DNA from: Flavobacterium sp. UBA7680
Lineage (GTDB): Bacteria > Bacteroidota > Bacteroidia > Flavobacteriales > Flavobacteriaceae
Reading direction: 5' to 3'
Assembly: GCF_002482975.1 (NCBI RefSeq)
Contig: NZ_DLHA01000028.1
Span: forward strand, 176,686-240,685
DNA length: 64,000 nucleotides
Shown: piece after piece, positions 8,401-16,895 of the stretch
How the letters are laid out: every line of letters starts with the position of its first letter
Numbering within the stretch: the stretch's first letter is position 1
Notes under the pieces: model-generated
Told to the model about the DNA's origin: nothing
Databases searched by the model: none
Seen by the model: only the letters and a program-made list of their open reading frames with translations
Made by a program: the position numbers and the translations under genes

Positions 8401-9597
8401 ATGATTTTCCTTAAAAAAACAAAGATACCACAAATACTTTTCTCAGTATTAGTTTTAAGCTCTTGTGGTAATGACAATAAAACAAAAACAGCTACTACTC
8501 CAACAGTCGAAGATACTTTACCTAAAATGAAGCCGTTAGGTCCTGAAAAGAAAATTTCACAGGCTTATAAAAATTCGGTAATTGGCAGAATAAATCATTT
8601 TTATTATAAAAACTGGCCCAACAACAGCATGAACGGAAGCTTTTTAGTCGCCCGAAATGGTCAGATTATTTACGAAAAATACAATGGTTTTGCCAATAAA
8701 AATGAAGGAACTAAAATAACTGCTGAAACGCCTGTACAAATTGCTTCCGTAAGCAAAGTATTGACTGCAACAGCCGTTTTAAAATTGGTTAATGCTGGTA
8801 AAATTGATTTGGACCAAAAAGTAAATACAATTTTAAAAACGTTTCCCTACGAAGACTGCACGATTAGAATGCTTTTAAGTCATCGCACTGGAATGCGTAA
8901 TTATGCTTATTTTACAGATCACGATAAATCAGTTTGGGACAGACATAATCAGCTGACCAATAAAGATATTTTAAATCTTTTGGCGACTAAAGATATTGGT
9001 TTAGAATCTAAAACAGGAACTCGTTTCAGCTATTGCAATACTAATTATGCAATGCTGGCGCTTATCATTGAAAAAATCACTGGTTTGACCTATAAAGAAG
9101 CAATGTCTCAAATGATTTTCAAACCTTTAGGAATGACGCATACGTATGTTTTTGATGATGACAAAGACAGAAAAACGATTGTTCCGTCATATAAAGGAAA
9201 TGGTGCAGAAATTGGTTTTGATTATCTGGACAATGTTTACGGAGATAAAAATGTTTTTTCAACCGTAAGAGATCTTCTAAAGTTTGATCGTGCAAGACAA
9301 TCACCTGATTTTTTAAAACCTGAATTATTAAAACAAGTTTATACGGGTTACAGCAACGAACGTAAAGGAACTAAAAATTACGGTTTAGGAATTAGAATGA
9401 TTAATTGGGAAACCGGTCAAAACTATTATTTTCACAATGGCTGGTGGCATGGCAATACCTCATCTTACATTACTTTAATGAAAGAGAATGTTACCATTAT
9501 TGCGTTGTCTAACAAAATGACAAGAAACACTTATGCCGTTCGCAAATTAGCTCCAATTTTTGGGGATTATCCTTTTAATTTTAAAGACGAGGAATAA
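8401..9597 (+). CDS. Secreted beta-lactamase-fold serine hydrolase (lipoprotein)
   Basis: A class C beta-lactamase / penicillin-binding-protein-like hydrolase of 398 residues from ATG 8401; an in-frame ATG at 8395 is the alternative. The lipobox VLSSC gives a lipid-anchored envelope protein. The catalytic signatures are SVSK (Ser-x-x-Lys, about residue 118), YCN (about 213) and a C-terminal HNGWW that replaces the KTG triad. Such enzymes act as DD-peptidases, esterases or amidases; the residues do not show which. It is monocistronic, with a 15-base-pair hairpin directly behind it. Confidence 0.85.
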   Translation: MIFLKKTKIPQILFSVLVLSSCGNDNKTKTATTPTVEDTLPKMKPLGPEKKISQAYKNSVIGRINHFYYKNWPNNSMNGSFLVARNGQIIYEKYNGFANKNEGTKITAETPVQIASVSKVLTATAVLKLVNAGKIDLDQKVNTILKTFPYEDCTIRMLLSHRTGMRNYAYFTDHDKSVWDRHNQLTNKDILNLLATKDIGLESKTGTRFSYCNTNYAMLALIIEKITGLTYKEAMSQMIFKPLGMTHTYVFDDDKDRKTIVPSYKGNGAEIGFDYLDNVYGDKNVFSTVRDLLKFDRARQSPDFLKPELLKQVYTGYSNERKGTKNYGLGIRMINWETGQNYYFHNGWWHGNTSSYITLMKENVTIIALSNKMTRNTYAVRKLAPIFGDYPFNFKDEE

Positions 9598-9611
9598 AAT
9601 AGTCATAAAGT

Positions 9612-9682
9612 CGAAAGTCAAAAGTCTTAAAGTCAAACACTTTAAAAACTTTACGCCTTTCGACTTTTGACTTTCGAATTTT
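9612..9682 (+). terminator. Hairpin terminator after the serine hydrolase
   Basis: The arms CGAAAGTCAAAAGTC (9612-9626) and GACTTTTGACTTTCG (9662-9676) are perfect complements, followed by AATTTTT. The loop is rather large (35 bases) and itself holds AAAGTC/GACTTT-like repeats, so a repeat-derived origin is likely. Confidence 0.55.
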
Positions 9683-9718
9683 TCTGAAATTTTTAATAGA
9701 AAGTAATTTCAAATACTC

Positions 9719-9726
9719 TAAATTTG
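9719..9726 (+). promoter_or_regulatory. -7 promoter element TAAATTTG of ssrA
   Basis: TAAATTTG fits the TAnnTTTG consensus and lies 14 bases before the mature 5' end of tmRNA, which leaves a short leader for RNase P to remove. A -33 box is not obvious. Confidence 0.55.
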
Positions 9727-9740
9727 CAGACTTAATTTTT

Positions 9741-10135
9741 GGGGTCGACTGGTTTTGACAGCAAGTCGAATTGAACAGTAAGCACGTCGAGCATTGAGAC
9801 CTTGCTCGTAAATATAAGATCTCAAACTTTTACACGGCGAAAATAATTACGCTTTAGCTGCATAATCCGAATCATAGTAAGATTGCGCCACGTCTCTACA
9901 AGGTAGAGAAGCTGGATTCTCCTGGAAAGCCTTGGTTTGTGGCGTTCCGTCAAGGGGAACCGTAAAAATAAACCTAGATATCCATGAGCTTCGGGTGGGT
10001 TTCGAAACTAAAGAAGATAAGTGTTCGGTGGCTGTTTCTGGCCTAGCTTGACATCGAAAATCTAATCAGGAAATAAGCGTGTAGAAAGCTCTTTAGTTGC
10101 TTGTTTGGACCCGGGTTCGATTCCCGGCGACTCCA
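9741..10135 (+). ncRNA. ssrA: Transfer-messenger RNA (tmRNA)
   Basis: tmRNA rescues stalled ribosomes by adding a degradation tag. The 5' end GGGGTCGACTGG pairs with the 3' end GGCGACTCC to form the tRNA-like acceptor stem, and the T arm GGGTTCGATTCCC is intact. The tag frame at 9836-9865 reads GENNYALAA followed by TAA, a normal Bacteroidota tag. The 3' CCA is not encoded: the sequence after the discriminator A is CAAAA, so CCA must be added after transcription. A strong terminator follows directly. This copy is complete and functional; a damaged partial copy is found 1.8 kb downstream. Confidence 0.97.
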
Positions 10136-10136
10136 C

Positions 10137-10175
10137 AAAAAAGCCTGTAAACTTTATTGTTTACAGGCTTTTTTT
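10137..10175 (+). terminator. ssrA terminator
   Basis: A 16-base-pair stem (10137-10152 with 10159-10174) built on GCCTGTAAAC, followed by T7. Two close relatives of this hairpin stand behind the partial tmRNA copies at 12091 and 14131. In those two, one stem base is changed (ACAGAC instead of ACAGGC). Confidence 0.85.
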
Positions 10176-10182
10176 AATTTAC

Positions 10183-10680
10183 TTAAATAATTGTTTTGCG
10201 TAATTCTGAATAAGAAGCAACGAGATCACTAAGTGTAAATCCACGATTTAGACCACTAGGGTTAGGCAGTATCCAAACTTTGGCTCCACAAAAATCTTCA
10301 GGTTGTAATCCCCACATAATTTGTTTTTTACCTGAAAAAGCTTTGTAGGCGGCTTTACCAAGAAAAGCAATATACTTAGGCTTGAATTGCTTGATCTTAC
10401 CCTTAAAAATCTCAATTGCATCATCAAATTCCTCTTTTGATAGCTGATCTGCACGAGAAGTTGCTCTCGCTACAGCTGTAGTCAAACCAAATCCAAAGTC
10501 TAAAATATTAATATCGTTTATAGCTTCTATTTGATAGGGAGTAAAACCAGCCTGATGTAATACTTTCCAGAATCGATTGCTTCTTCCCGAAAAGTGATGT
10601 CCATCTGATGCAGATTTTAAGCCAGGATTAATTCCACAAAAAAGCACATTTAAATTTTCTTTGATAATATCAGTTAACAT
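10183..10680 (-). CDS. mug: G/U mismatch-specific DNA glycosylase
   Basis: A 165-residue uracil-DNA-glycosylase superfamily enzyme that removes uracil or ethenocytosine from mispairs with G. The Mug/TDG motifs are seen: GINPG (about residues 16-20, with the catalytic-type Asn) and the C-terminal NPSGLN loop that inserts into DNA. I start it at ATG 10680, since the longer frame begins with TTG. It lies back to back with the ssrA terminator and may have come in with the insertion at the tmRNA end. The motifs make the assignment safe. Confidence 0.9.
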   Translation of the reverse strand: MLTDIIKENLNVLFCGINPGLKSASDGHHFSGRSNRFWKVLHQAGFTPYQIEAINDINILDFGFGLTTAVARATSRADQLSKEEFDDAIEIFKGKIKQFKPKYIAFLGKAAYKAFSGKKQIMWGLQPEDFCGAKVWILPNPSGLNRGFTLSDLVASYSELRKTII

Positions 10681-10823
10681 TATGAAATTCAAATTGATTA
10701 GTTATAAGTTTAAAAATATCAATTACTTTATACAGAATTTTGATAGTAACTAAGTTAAATAATTAAAGAGTAACTAAAAAACTACTGTATTTTAGTGACG
10801 AAAAACATCACAATATCTTACAA

Positions 10824-11729
10824 TTAATTTCCTTTTGCAATAAAACCCGGAACGCCAGTTTTAACTACTCCATTAAATCTCTGTCTGGTCTTGATACTAT
10901 TAATTTGCTCGAAAGCATCTTCTGGCAAAAGACTAATGTCAAAATTTTCATGAGCGCGCGTCAGGGTTTTAGGAGTAGTAAGTAAGGTTGTACCGCGTTG
11001 TACCGCCCAACTCAACAATACTTGTGCAGGTGTTTTTTTAATTTTTTCTGCAATCTCTAAAATAGTTTCATCTTCAATTGGTCCAGGTTTTATTCCATGT
11101 CCAAGTGGAGCAAAAGCTAAAAAAATAATACCTTTCTCTTTACAATACTCAAGAAGCTCTGTTTCGGGCAGATAAGGATGTGATTCAACCTGAATCGCTG
11201 CTGGTTTTATTCTCGCTGCTTCATAGATAGAAATAAGCTCTTTTAAACTAATATCAGATAAACCAATTGATCTGCATTTACCACTATCAACAAGATTTTC
11301 CATCGCTCTCCAGGTATCCAGCAAAGTTACTTCGTGATCATAAATTACATTACCGTTTTCATCTCTCGGATCTTGTTCTTCGCCTGCTTGAAAAGCAAAT
11401 GGAGTATGAATAAGATAAAGATCCACATATTCAAGACCCAGTTTCTTTAAACTTTCATCAAATGCTGGTTTAACTCGATCCGGTCTATGATTGGTGTTCC
11501 ACAATTTTGTAGTAACAAAAATCTCTTCACGGCTAATTCCTTCAATTGCCATTCCTTCTTTTAAGGCTTCCCCTACTTCTTTTTCATTGCGGTATCGTTC
11601 TGCACAATCAAAATGGCGAAAACCTGCTTTTAAGGCATCTTTAGTCGCGCTTATGGTTAATATTGGATCAGGAATAAGAGTCCCAAATCCAAGTGAAGGC
11701 ATTTTTAAGTTGTTATGTGATATACTCAT
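10824..11729 (-). CDS. Aldo/keto reductase
   Basis: A cytosolic NADPH-dependent reductase of 301 residues with a TIM-barrel fold. The AKR tetrad is traceable: Asp in FDCAERY, Tyr in the same segment, Lys in FVTTKLWN, and His in LIHTPF. The cofactor-binding end shows LLTTPKT followed by RAHENFDI. AKR substrates cannot be read from sequence; aldehydes and ketones of sugars or lipids are usual. Together with mug it fills the interval between the intact tmRNA and the partial tmRNA copy. The gap to mug (10681-10823) shows nothing special. Confidence 0.85.
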   Translation of the reverse strand: MSISHNNLKMPSLGFGTLIPDPILTISATKDALKAGFRHFDCAERYRNEKEVGEALKEGMAIEGISREEIFVTTKLWNTNHRPDRVKPAFDESLKKLGLEYVDLYLIHTPFAFQAGEEQDPRDENGNVIYDHEVTLLDTWRAMENLVDSGKCRSIGLSDISLKELISIYEAARIKPAAIQVESHPYLPETELLEYCKEKGIIFLAFAPLGHGIKPGPIEDETILEIAEKIKKTPAQVLLSWAVQRGTTLLTTPKTLTRAHENFDISLLPEDAFEQINSIKTRQRFNGVVKTGVPGFIAKGN

Positions 11730-11952
11730 TTTAAAATATTTTTAGATTATTAATTTCCCCTTTTCATCAACAATTTGATGTTATTTCTTGAAGATTATTA
11801 CACCTTCAAATCAGAGAATAAAGTTCCGGTAATAAACTCAGATGAATATGTGATCTACATCACATTTTACAGTAAAAATTGCCTGAATTTTTAGTTGTCG
11901 TTCAAAAGCTTTCGAAGCCGTGCAGTTTCATTAAGGAATTCTTAGGAGAGCT

Positions 11953-12089
11953 GGTTTCGAAAATTAAAAAGATAAGTATTCGGTGGCTGTTTCTGGCCTA
12001 GCTTAACATCGAAAATCTATTCTGGAATAAGCGTGTAGAAAGCTCTTTTGTTGCTTGTTTGGACCCGGGTTCGATTCCCGGCGACTCTA
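11953..12089 (+). pseudogene. Partial tmRNA copy (3' half only)
   Basis: About 137 bases correspond to positions roughly 10000-10134 of the intact ssrA, with about a dozen differences and small indels. The pseudoknot region (ATTCGGTGGCTGTTTCTGGCC), the T arm GGTTCGATTCCC and the end GGCGACTCT are all kept. The 5' acceptor half and the tag frame are absent, so it cannot work as tmRNA. This is what remains when an element integrates into the 3' end of ssrA and restores the gene with its own copy. The upstream part of the gap (11730-11952) holds no gene. Confidence 0.9.
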
Positions 12090-12090
12090 C

Positions 12091-12128
12091 AAAAAAGCCT
12101 GTAAACTTTGTTGTTTACAGACTTTTTT
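12091..12128 (+). terminator. Terminator copy behind the partial tmRNA
   Basis: This hairpin repeats the ssrA terminator (GCCTGTAAAC arm, loop TTTGTT) but carries ACAGAC in the right arm, which breaks one pair. It stands at the same distance from the tmRNA end as in the intact gene, so it was copied together with it. Confidence 0.7.
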
Positions 12129-12191
12129 ATTATTTGATATAATTAAATACTTTTGTTAACCATTTTTTCTATTCAATAGAATAATATTTAA

Positions 12192-13274
12192 TTATTTAAA
12201 ATTTTGGAATTGTTTTTCAATATTTAAAGAGAAATCACCTGTTCTTCTCCAGCCAGCAGTTCCTTTTTTTTCTGTACAAAAACCTTTCTTGGAAGAAAAA
12301 ATTCGGAAATTTTCCCCTTTAACATTTGAACCGTAAAAGACTCCATCTTCCTCTTTCCAATTAGTTAATCTCTTTTGTACTTTGTAAAGATCATTTAAAA
12401 ATTCACTGGTGTTAGAATATCTAACTTTCAAATTAGGATTAGTTGCTTTTTTAATAATGTTTATAATATTTTTGTCTATATATGGAGGTAACGATTCATA
12501 ACGAATTAATTTGTTTTTTAATATCAATCTAAAAATAATATTTTCTACAAAAATTGACATTTCATATGAACCAAATATTGACTTTAATTTCAATTGCTCT
12601 TTTGGGGTCAACCATTCAACATATGTATCAGGAAAAAAGCCTCCTAAGATTTGAAACATCGAAACTCCCAATTGATATATATCAGATTGAATGGTATAAC
12701 TATCTCCTCTAATAATTTCAGGAGGCATATAGAGGTTAGTTGTTTTTGAACCTGTAATTTTACTAAAATTATCAAAATGTTTAATTGATCCAAAATCAGC
12801 TATTAATGGCTCACAACTATCCTCGTATACCAATATATTTTTGGGCTTAATATCTCTATGCAAAATTTGAATCTTCTCTTTATGAAGCTCACTTAATCCA
12901 TTTAAAATCCCATGAATTATGTTAAGCGTCTTTTTTAAATCTAACTTTCCTGCTTTATAATATTTTTCTAAATCGCCACCATCAATTTCATCAGTCATAA
13001 AATAACTATGATACTTTCCTATTCTCTTTGCATCTCTTACTTTTAATATATTGGGATGATTAAGTTTAGAAAGAATTTTCGGTTCATTATGAGAACTATC
13101 TGTAGCATTACCATAATATATCTTAAGTGCAATTCTCCTATGAAATATTTTATGCTCACCGAAAAAAATATCACAATTTCCCCCTTCCTGTGAGACTCTA
13201 TCAATTTTAAAATCCTTTTGCTCATTTAAAAAATTAACAATTTCATCATCCAGACCTAATTCGAGAATATCCAT
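12192..13274 (-). CDS. Hanks-type Ser/Thr protein kinase
   Basis: A 360-residue soluble protein kinase without a membrane segment. The catalytic residues are all present: Lys51 in ALKIYY, HRDIKPKN at 139-146, DFG at 161-163 and PPE at 184-186. The glycine loop is short (EGGNCDIFFG, 30-39). After the kinase domain (to about residue 300) a 60-residue C-terminal part, WKEEDGVFYGS to the end, does not look like a common sensor domain. It follows the DUF3010 gene by 7 bases and is surely cotranscribed. The pair sits between two tmRNA 3'-end relics, and its codon use looks more AT-rich than its neighbours. The phosphorylation target is unknown. Confidence 0.85.
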   Translation of the reverse strand: MDILELGLDDEIVNFLNEQKDFKIDRVSQEGGNCDIFFGEHKIFHRRIALKIYYGNATDSSHNEPKILSKLNHPNILKVRDAKRIGKYHSYFMTDEIDGGDLEKYYKAGKLDLKKTLNIIHGILNGLSELHKEKIQILHRDIKPKNILVYEDSCEPLIADFGSIKHFDNFSKITGSKTTNLYMPPEIIRGDSYTIQSDIYQLGVSMFQILGGFFPDTYVEWLTPKEQLKLKSIFGSYEMSIFVENIIFRLILKNKLIRYESLPPYIDKNIINIIKKATNPNLKVRYSNTSEFLNDLYKVQKRLTNWKEEDGVFYGSNVKGENFRIFSSKKGFCTEKKGTAGWRRTGDFSLNIEKQFQNFK

Positions 13275-13281
13275 TTTTAAA

Positions 13282-13698
13282 TTATTTATTTATAAAATAA
13301 TATGCAATTTTTAAAGCTTCATTTTGATAACTGTAATCAGGTTCTAAAGAAACTTTATTCTTTTTGTAGTATGCTGCTAAAGTACTCGGGTTGACAAAAC
13401 TTATATTGGCTTGTGTATATATTTGGATTAACCCTTCTATTTTAAATGAAATAGGAGAAGGAGCATGGACACCTTTCCCTTTTGGATTTCTATATTTAAT
13501 AACAATTTCATCTGGAGCAAAATTGTCAAACACAGAAAATAGTGTATTTTTAAACAATACTACATTATTAGAAGTTTCGTCATCTTCTAGAGAAATAGGT
13601 TTATACTTTGCTGTATAATTAGTAATAATCTCATCTTTTTTCTCTAATGCAATAATTCTAACTTCTCTACCTGAAATTTCAATACCTAATACTTTCAT
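13282..13698 (-). CDS. DUF3010 family protein
   Basis: A 138-residue protein that I recognise as DUF3010 from its start MKVLGIEISG and from the segment ISFKIEGLIQIYTQANISFV. The N-terminal VLGIEISGREVRIIAL strand pair resembles an RNase H-like (actin/RuvC-type) fold. No function is established for the family. Here it is the first gene of a two-gene unit with a Ser/Thr kinase, which makes it a likely partner or substrate. It contains no membrane segment or signal peptide. Confidence 0.7.
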   Translation of the reverse strand: MKVLGIEISGREVRIIALEKKDEIITNYTAKYKPISLEDDETSNNVVLFKNTLFSVFDNFAPDEIVIKYRNPKGKGVHAPSPISFKIEGLIQIYTQANISFVNPSTLAAYYKKNKVSLEPDYSYQNEALKIAYYFINK

Positions 13699-14123
13699 AA
13701 TACTTATATTTTGGGGTAAATAGTTATTAAACCCTTTGTTACCTCATTTTGGTTGTTATTAAATCTTAGTACAAATATTATTCTTTAATTAAAAATTTCT
13801 TTACGGAAATCCATAATTGTAAAATTAATTACTAAACTCAAAAATAGCAATTAAGCTTTGCTCAACTGCTAAGTGCATATGCGCTTGATTTAACTTTAAA
13901 ATTTAGCACTCAACTGTCGAGCATCTTATTCGTTCTTCTATATTCTTTAATTTTAAAACATCATATCAAGAAAAAAAATTCAAAATAAAAAAGATAATTG
14001 ATGTTTTAAATAACCATTTTAAAAGTATATATCTCTTGTTGTAATAAAAGCACTCTATGGCTTTTTCCATGCTTATCAATAAGCATCAATATAGATTTAA
14101 TTGTTGAATTGTAATAGCATCAA

Positions 14124-14170
14124 GTCCACAAAAAAAGCCTGTAAATTTCATTGTTTACAGACTTTTTTTA
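14124..14170 (+). repeat. Third trace of the tmRNA end with its terminator
   Basis: GTCCACA followed by a GCCTGTAAA hairpin and a T run repeats the junction seen at the end of ssrA. The right arm reads ACAGAC as in the partial tmRNA copy, so it descends from that copy and not from a random terminator. No more tmRNA sequence is visible upstream. The rest of the gap 13699-14255 is AT-rich and shows no gene that I can support. Confidence 0.5.
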
Positions 14171-14255
14171 TTAAACACCAATACCTAGTTTTATTAGATA
14201 AAATTTTACTTAAATTATCTAACTCGCTTAAAAAGATTAGATAAAATGTAAAATT

Positions 14256-15404
14256 CTACGTTACAAGCCCTCGGAGATAATCTTCACTATGATCTATCAA
14301 AAGTTCAGTCCACATAGGAAGATGGTCAGACATCTGAAAAGTCTTCCATTCTTTATAATACTTCTTTAGTTTAGTCTTATTAATTATGGTATCCTGTAGT
14401 GAACTTAATTGTTCTTGATATTCTGTTCGTTTGTTACTGTCAGTTTCAGATTCTAAAAGCTTGTTTAAATCCACAATCTGTTTATTTATAGATAAAATCA
14501 TAGCTTCTTCATATCTATCAAATTGCTGCTCAGTAAATACGTCTTTATAATAATCGTAGGCACCTGCACTTTGTGGTGTGTCACCTAATTTAAAATGTTT
14601 TCCTTTCGAACAAACCCCAATTTGATCGTAATGTTTGCTCCTTGAAATATTTGTTGCAGTCTCACTTTCAGGTTTACTTTTAAGTACAGCGGGAATTTCA
14701 AAACCATTTGCTTCCAATGCCTTCATTGTTTCATGTTTACGGTCAATAATATTAAAATCCCCAAGTACAATAAGGTTTTCCAAATCTGTTTCTGCTCTCT
14801 TTTCTAAAAATTTTGCTATAGCTTCGATTTCGTTTTTTCTTCTTTGTAGCTTCGCTCCTGTATCTGCACCATAGTAAATATGTACTGTACAAAGACTGAA
14901 TTTGCTCCAACCTGCCTGAAAAGAAACTAAAAACGGAGATCGGGCAAATTGAACATCGCCTTGAATTTCTTTTGTTTTCGGTAAAACAATTTCACCTGCA
15001 ATTTTTTTAAAACTGACCCTTCTGGTATCATAAATAAATGTCATTCTTTCTCCGTTTCCACTATGACCTTCAGTAACATCTGTACTTATATAATCCCATT
15101 CATCTCCAAGAACATACATTAACTGATTCAGTCCTGTAAGATTTTTATTCACTTCTTGAATAGCAATTAAATCAAAAGAAGATATAATTTGTGCTAAATA
15201 ATAGAAGGACTCCTTCAATCGATAACCGTACCCAAATTTATTGGAATCAAAATCTCTTATATTCCAAGTTGCTATTAGAAGGTTTTTATCTGTTTTTTTC
15301 GGTGCCGTAATTGGTCCAATATTATTTTTAAGAGTTATAAGGTTTTCTACCACAAACCCTCTCCTTTCTAAAGGAATGTCTTTTTTAATAGAATAATATC
15401 TCAT
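14256..15404 (-). CDS. Endonuclease/exonuclease/phosphatase (EEP) family protein
   Basis: A 382-residue metal-dependent phosphohydrolase from ATG 15404; the longer frame starts with TTG. The DNase I-like motifs are in order: ATWNIRDFD (metal/Asn), IAIQEVN (catalytic Glu), VLGDFNI (Asp-x-Asn) and MSDHLPMW (Asp-His) near the C-terminus. There is an insert of about 60 residues with acidic and coiled-coil-like character (about 290-340) before the last motif. Without a signal peptide it acts in the cytosol. Substrates in this fold include DNA, RNA and phospholipids. It lies just beyond the last tmRNA trace, so it may be cargo or original flank. Confidence 0.85.
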   Translation of the reverse strand: MRYYSIKKDIPLERRGFVVENLITLKNNIGPITAPKKTDKNLLIATWNIRDFDSNKFGYGYRLKESFYYLAQIISSFDLIAIQEVNKNLTGLNQLMYVLGDEWDYISTDVTEGHSGNGERMTFIYDTRRVSFKKIAGEIVLPKTKEIQGDVQFARSPFLVSFQAGWSKFSLCTVHIYYGADTGAKLQRRKNEIEAIAKFLEKRAETDLENLIVLGDFNIIDRKHETMKALEANGFEIPAVLKSKPESETATNISRSKHYDQIGVCSKGKHFKLGDTPQSAGAYDYYKDVFTEQQFDRYEEAMILSINKQIVDLNKLLESETDSNKRTEYQEQLSSLQDTIINKTKLKKYYKEWKTFQMSDHLPMWTELLIDHSEDYLRGLVT

Positions 15405-15461
15405 AATCAATAAGTTAAAATTAAACAAGAACAAGTATAGATAAAAATAAAATCCTACTTA

Positions 15462-15477
15462 CAGGTATTTCTACCTG
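15462..15477. promoter_or_regulatory. Palindrome CAGGTA-N4-TACCTG upstream of the EEP gene
   Basis: A perfect 6-base inverted repeat with a 4-base centre, set in an outer AAAATC/GATTTT symmetry. It lies 58 bases before the EEP start and about 110 bases after the bestrophin stop. It has no T run, so an operator is likelier than a terminator. The rest of the gap 15405-15589 shows nothing. Confidence 0.4.
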
Positions 15478-15589
15478 ATTTTTATTCCTCGTTTAACATA
15501 AAGGCCTATTTATTATAGCGTTATATAACAATCAAAAATAAATCGATGAATATTAAAAACTTGGCTAAGGAACAGATTAAAAAGATCCG

Positions 15590-16600
15590 TCACAACACAA
15601 TATTATGCTGCGCCTCAGCCAAAACCGGCAAATCAGTTTCTCCCAACATCTCCCTCAAATCAATCTCAATAATTTTAGATATTTGCGAAATAGGCACATC
15701 GTTCGCATTTCCTTCAAAAGGATTTTCGGTGCTTTCTCCTACTTGTCCAAGCGAAGTATACATCCACGAAATAATAACACTAAACGGAATCACCAGCCAA
15801 ACCATATTTCCTTGTGCAATACCGGTAATCGTTTCGTTCATTTTATCAAATTCTTTTAGTAAACCAAAAGGCAGTAAAAAACAAAATAAATGCACTAATA
15901 AAGTATTTATAATCGCATATTGTCTCGGATAAGGCGAATCTTTTAACTGCTCGCTTCTGCCCTGTTGTGCGTAAAAATCTTTTATGGTTCTTTGAAAATC
16001 AACAAACTGAAGCAGGACAATTTCTTCATCATCAAACATCTTTTTTAATGTTTTGCTTTGAAGTGCCATAAGCTGTGTTGCTTTATTTTTAGTTTTTAGA
16101 ATATATTCTAATTCTTCGGGAGGAAGAAATTTTGATAATTCATCCTCAAGACTTATTTCATTTTCGGGAATCACATAATAAAACTGCTGATATTCTGCAT
16201 TGTGTTTTTTCTGGCTAGCTTCCCAAATACGGTACGAACGCATTTCGTATCGCAATGCCGCCAACCAAGCAAAATGACGATAAATAAGCTGTTTCGATTT
16301 CTCTGGATCGTTTATAAAATCCCGACTCATGATTCCCCATGAACGGCTGGTATTCAAAATAAAAGTCCAAATTTGCTGGGCTTCAACAGTTCTGTTATAC
16401 GTCTGCGTATTTTTAAAACCTACAATAAAGGCTGTTGCCGTTCCTAATAAGGCGACAACAGTCCAGGAAATTCCGAGCCATTTTAAATCAAAAACTTCAT
16501 ATAAAACAGTAGGCACAATGCCCAAAATAAGCAGTACATAAATGCTTTTTCTGGTCCAGATAATAAACTCCGATAATTTATACGATTTACCTATATACAT
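15590..16600 (-). CDS. Bestrophin-family (UPF0187) membrane channel
   Basis: A 336-residue inner-membrane protein. Two hydrophobic pairs (about residues 20-65 and 225-275) flank a long helical cytoplasmic part, as in bacterial bestrophins such as YneE. The segment GFKNTQTYNRTVEAQQIW after the first pair is typical for the family. Bacterial members form pentameric ion channels, often cation-selective. It is separated from the upstream small gene by a terminator, so it probably has its own promoter. Family assignment is good, ion selectivity is not known. Confidence 0.85.
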   Translation of the reverse strand: MYIGKSYKLSEFIIWTRKSIYVLLILGIVPTVLYEVFDLKWLGISWTVVALLGTATAFIVGFKNTQTYNRTVEAQQIWTFILNTSRSWGIMSRDFINDPEKSKQLIYRHFAWLAALRYEMRSYRIWEASQKKHNAEYQQFYYVIPENEISLEDELSKFLPPEELEYILKTKNKATQLMALQSKTLKKMFDDEEIVLLQFVDFQRTIKDFYAQQGRSEQLKDSPYPRQYAIINTLLVHLFCFLLPFGLLKEFDKMNETITGIAQGNMVWLVIPFSVIISWMYTSLGQVGESTENPFEGNANDVPISQISKIIEIDLREMLGETDLPVLAEAQHNIVL

Positions 16601-16632
16601 AATTGTTGTTTTATTTTTTATAATTGAAAAAT

Positions 16633-16663
16633 AAGCATGTCTTTAAAGGGCGCAGACATGCTT
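16633..16663 (-). terminator. Terminator behind the small acidic protein gene
   Basis: The arms AAGCATGTCT and AGACATGCTT form a perfect 10-base-pair stem with an 11-base loop. On the minus strand it is followed by ATTTTTC. It lies between the small gene and the bestrophin gene. Confidence 0.6.
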
Positions 16664-16672
16664 GTTTTATTT

Positions 16673-16864
16673 TTAAGAAATAGAAGCATAATCTTCTTCT
16701 TCGTTCTCGTCAAATGGCTGATCCTGCATGTGTACGGTTTCATCCAGTAATTCACAGCCATCGGTTAAATCATGGTGATGCAGATTGAGTTCATTTTCGG
16801 GTTCGCTGCTATAAACAGGTGTTCTGGACAAACCCATTATTTTGAAAAGGTTGATAAGTTTCAT
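16673..16864 (-). CDS. Small acidic protein, 63 residues, unknown function
   Basis: The frame runs from ATG 16864 to TAA 16673. The product has a short hydrophobic start (MKLINLFKIMGL) and a very acidic, histidine-bearing remainder with EPENELNLHHHD and DENEEEDY. It lies 31 bases behind the pirin gene and directly before a terminator, which supports it as the last gene of the pirin transcript. I recognise no family; cofactor or metal binding through His and Asp/Glu is possible but not shown. Confidence 0.5.
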   Translation of the reverse strand: MKLINLFKIMGLSRTPVYSSEPENELNLHHHDLTDGCELLDETVHMQDQPFDENEEEDYASIS

Positions 16865-16895
16865 GATTACAGTTTTTTAATGATTAATTCAATTT

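Noticed and set aside
12091..14169. The GCCTGTAAA hairpins at 12091 and 14131 taken as ordinary independent terminators
   Set aside because: The core is also used at 25639 and 44213, so this was considered. The shared flanking CTCCACA/GTCCACA and the shared ACAGAC change point to common descent from the tmRNA end; for the third copy some doubt stays.
10137..14255. An active integrative element at ssrA
   Set aside because: No integrase, recombinase, relaxase or phage gene is present between or near the copies; only relics and cargo are seen.
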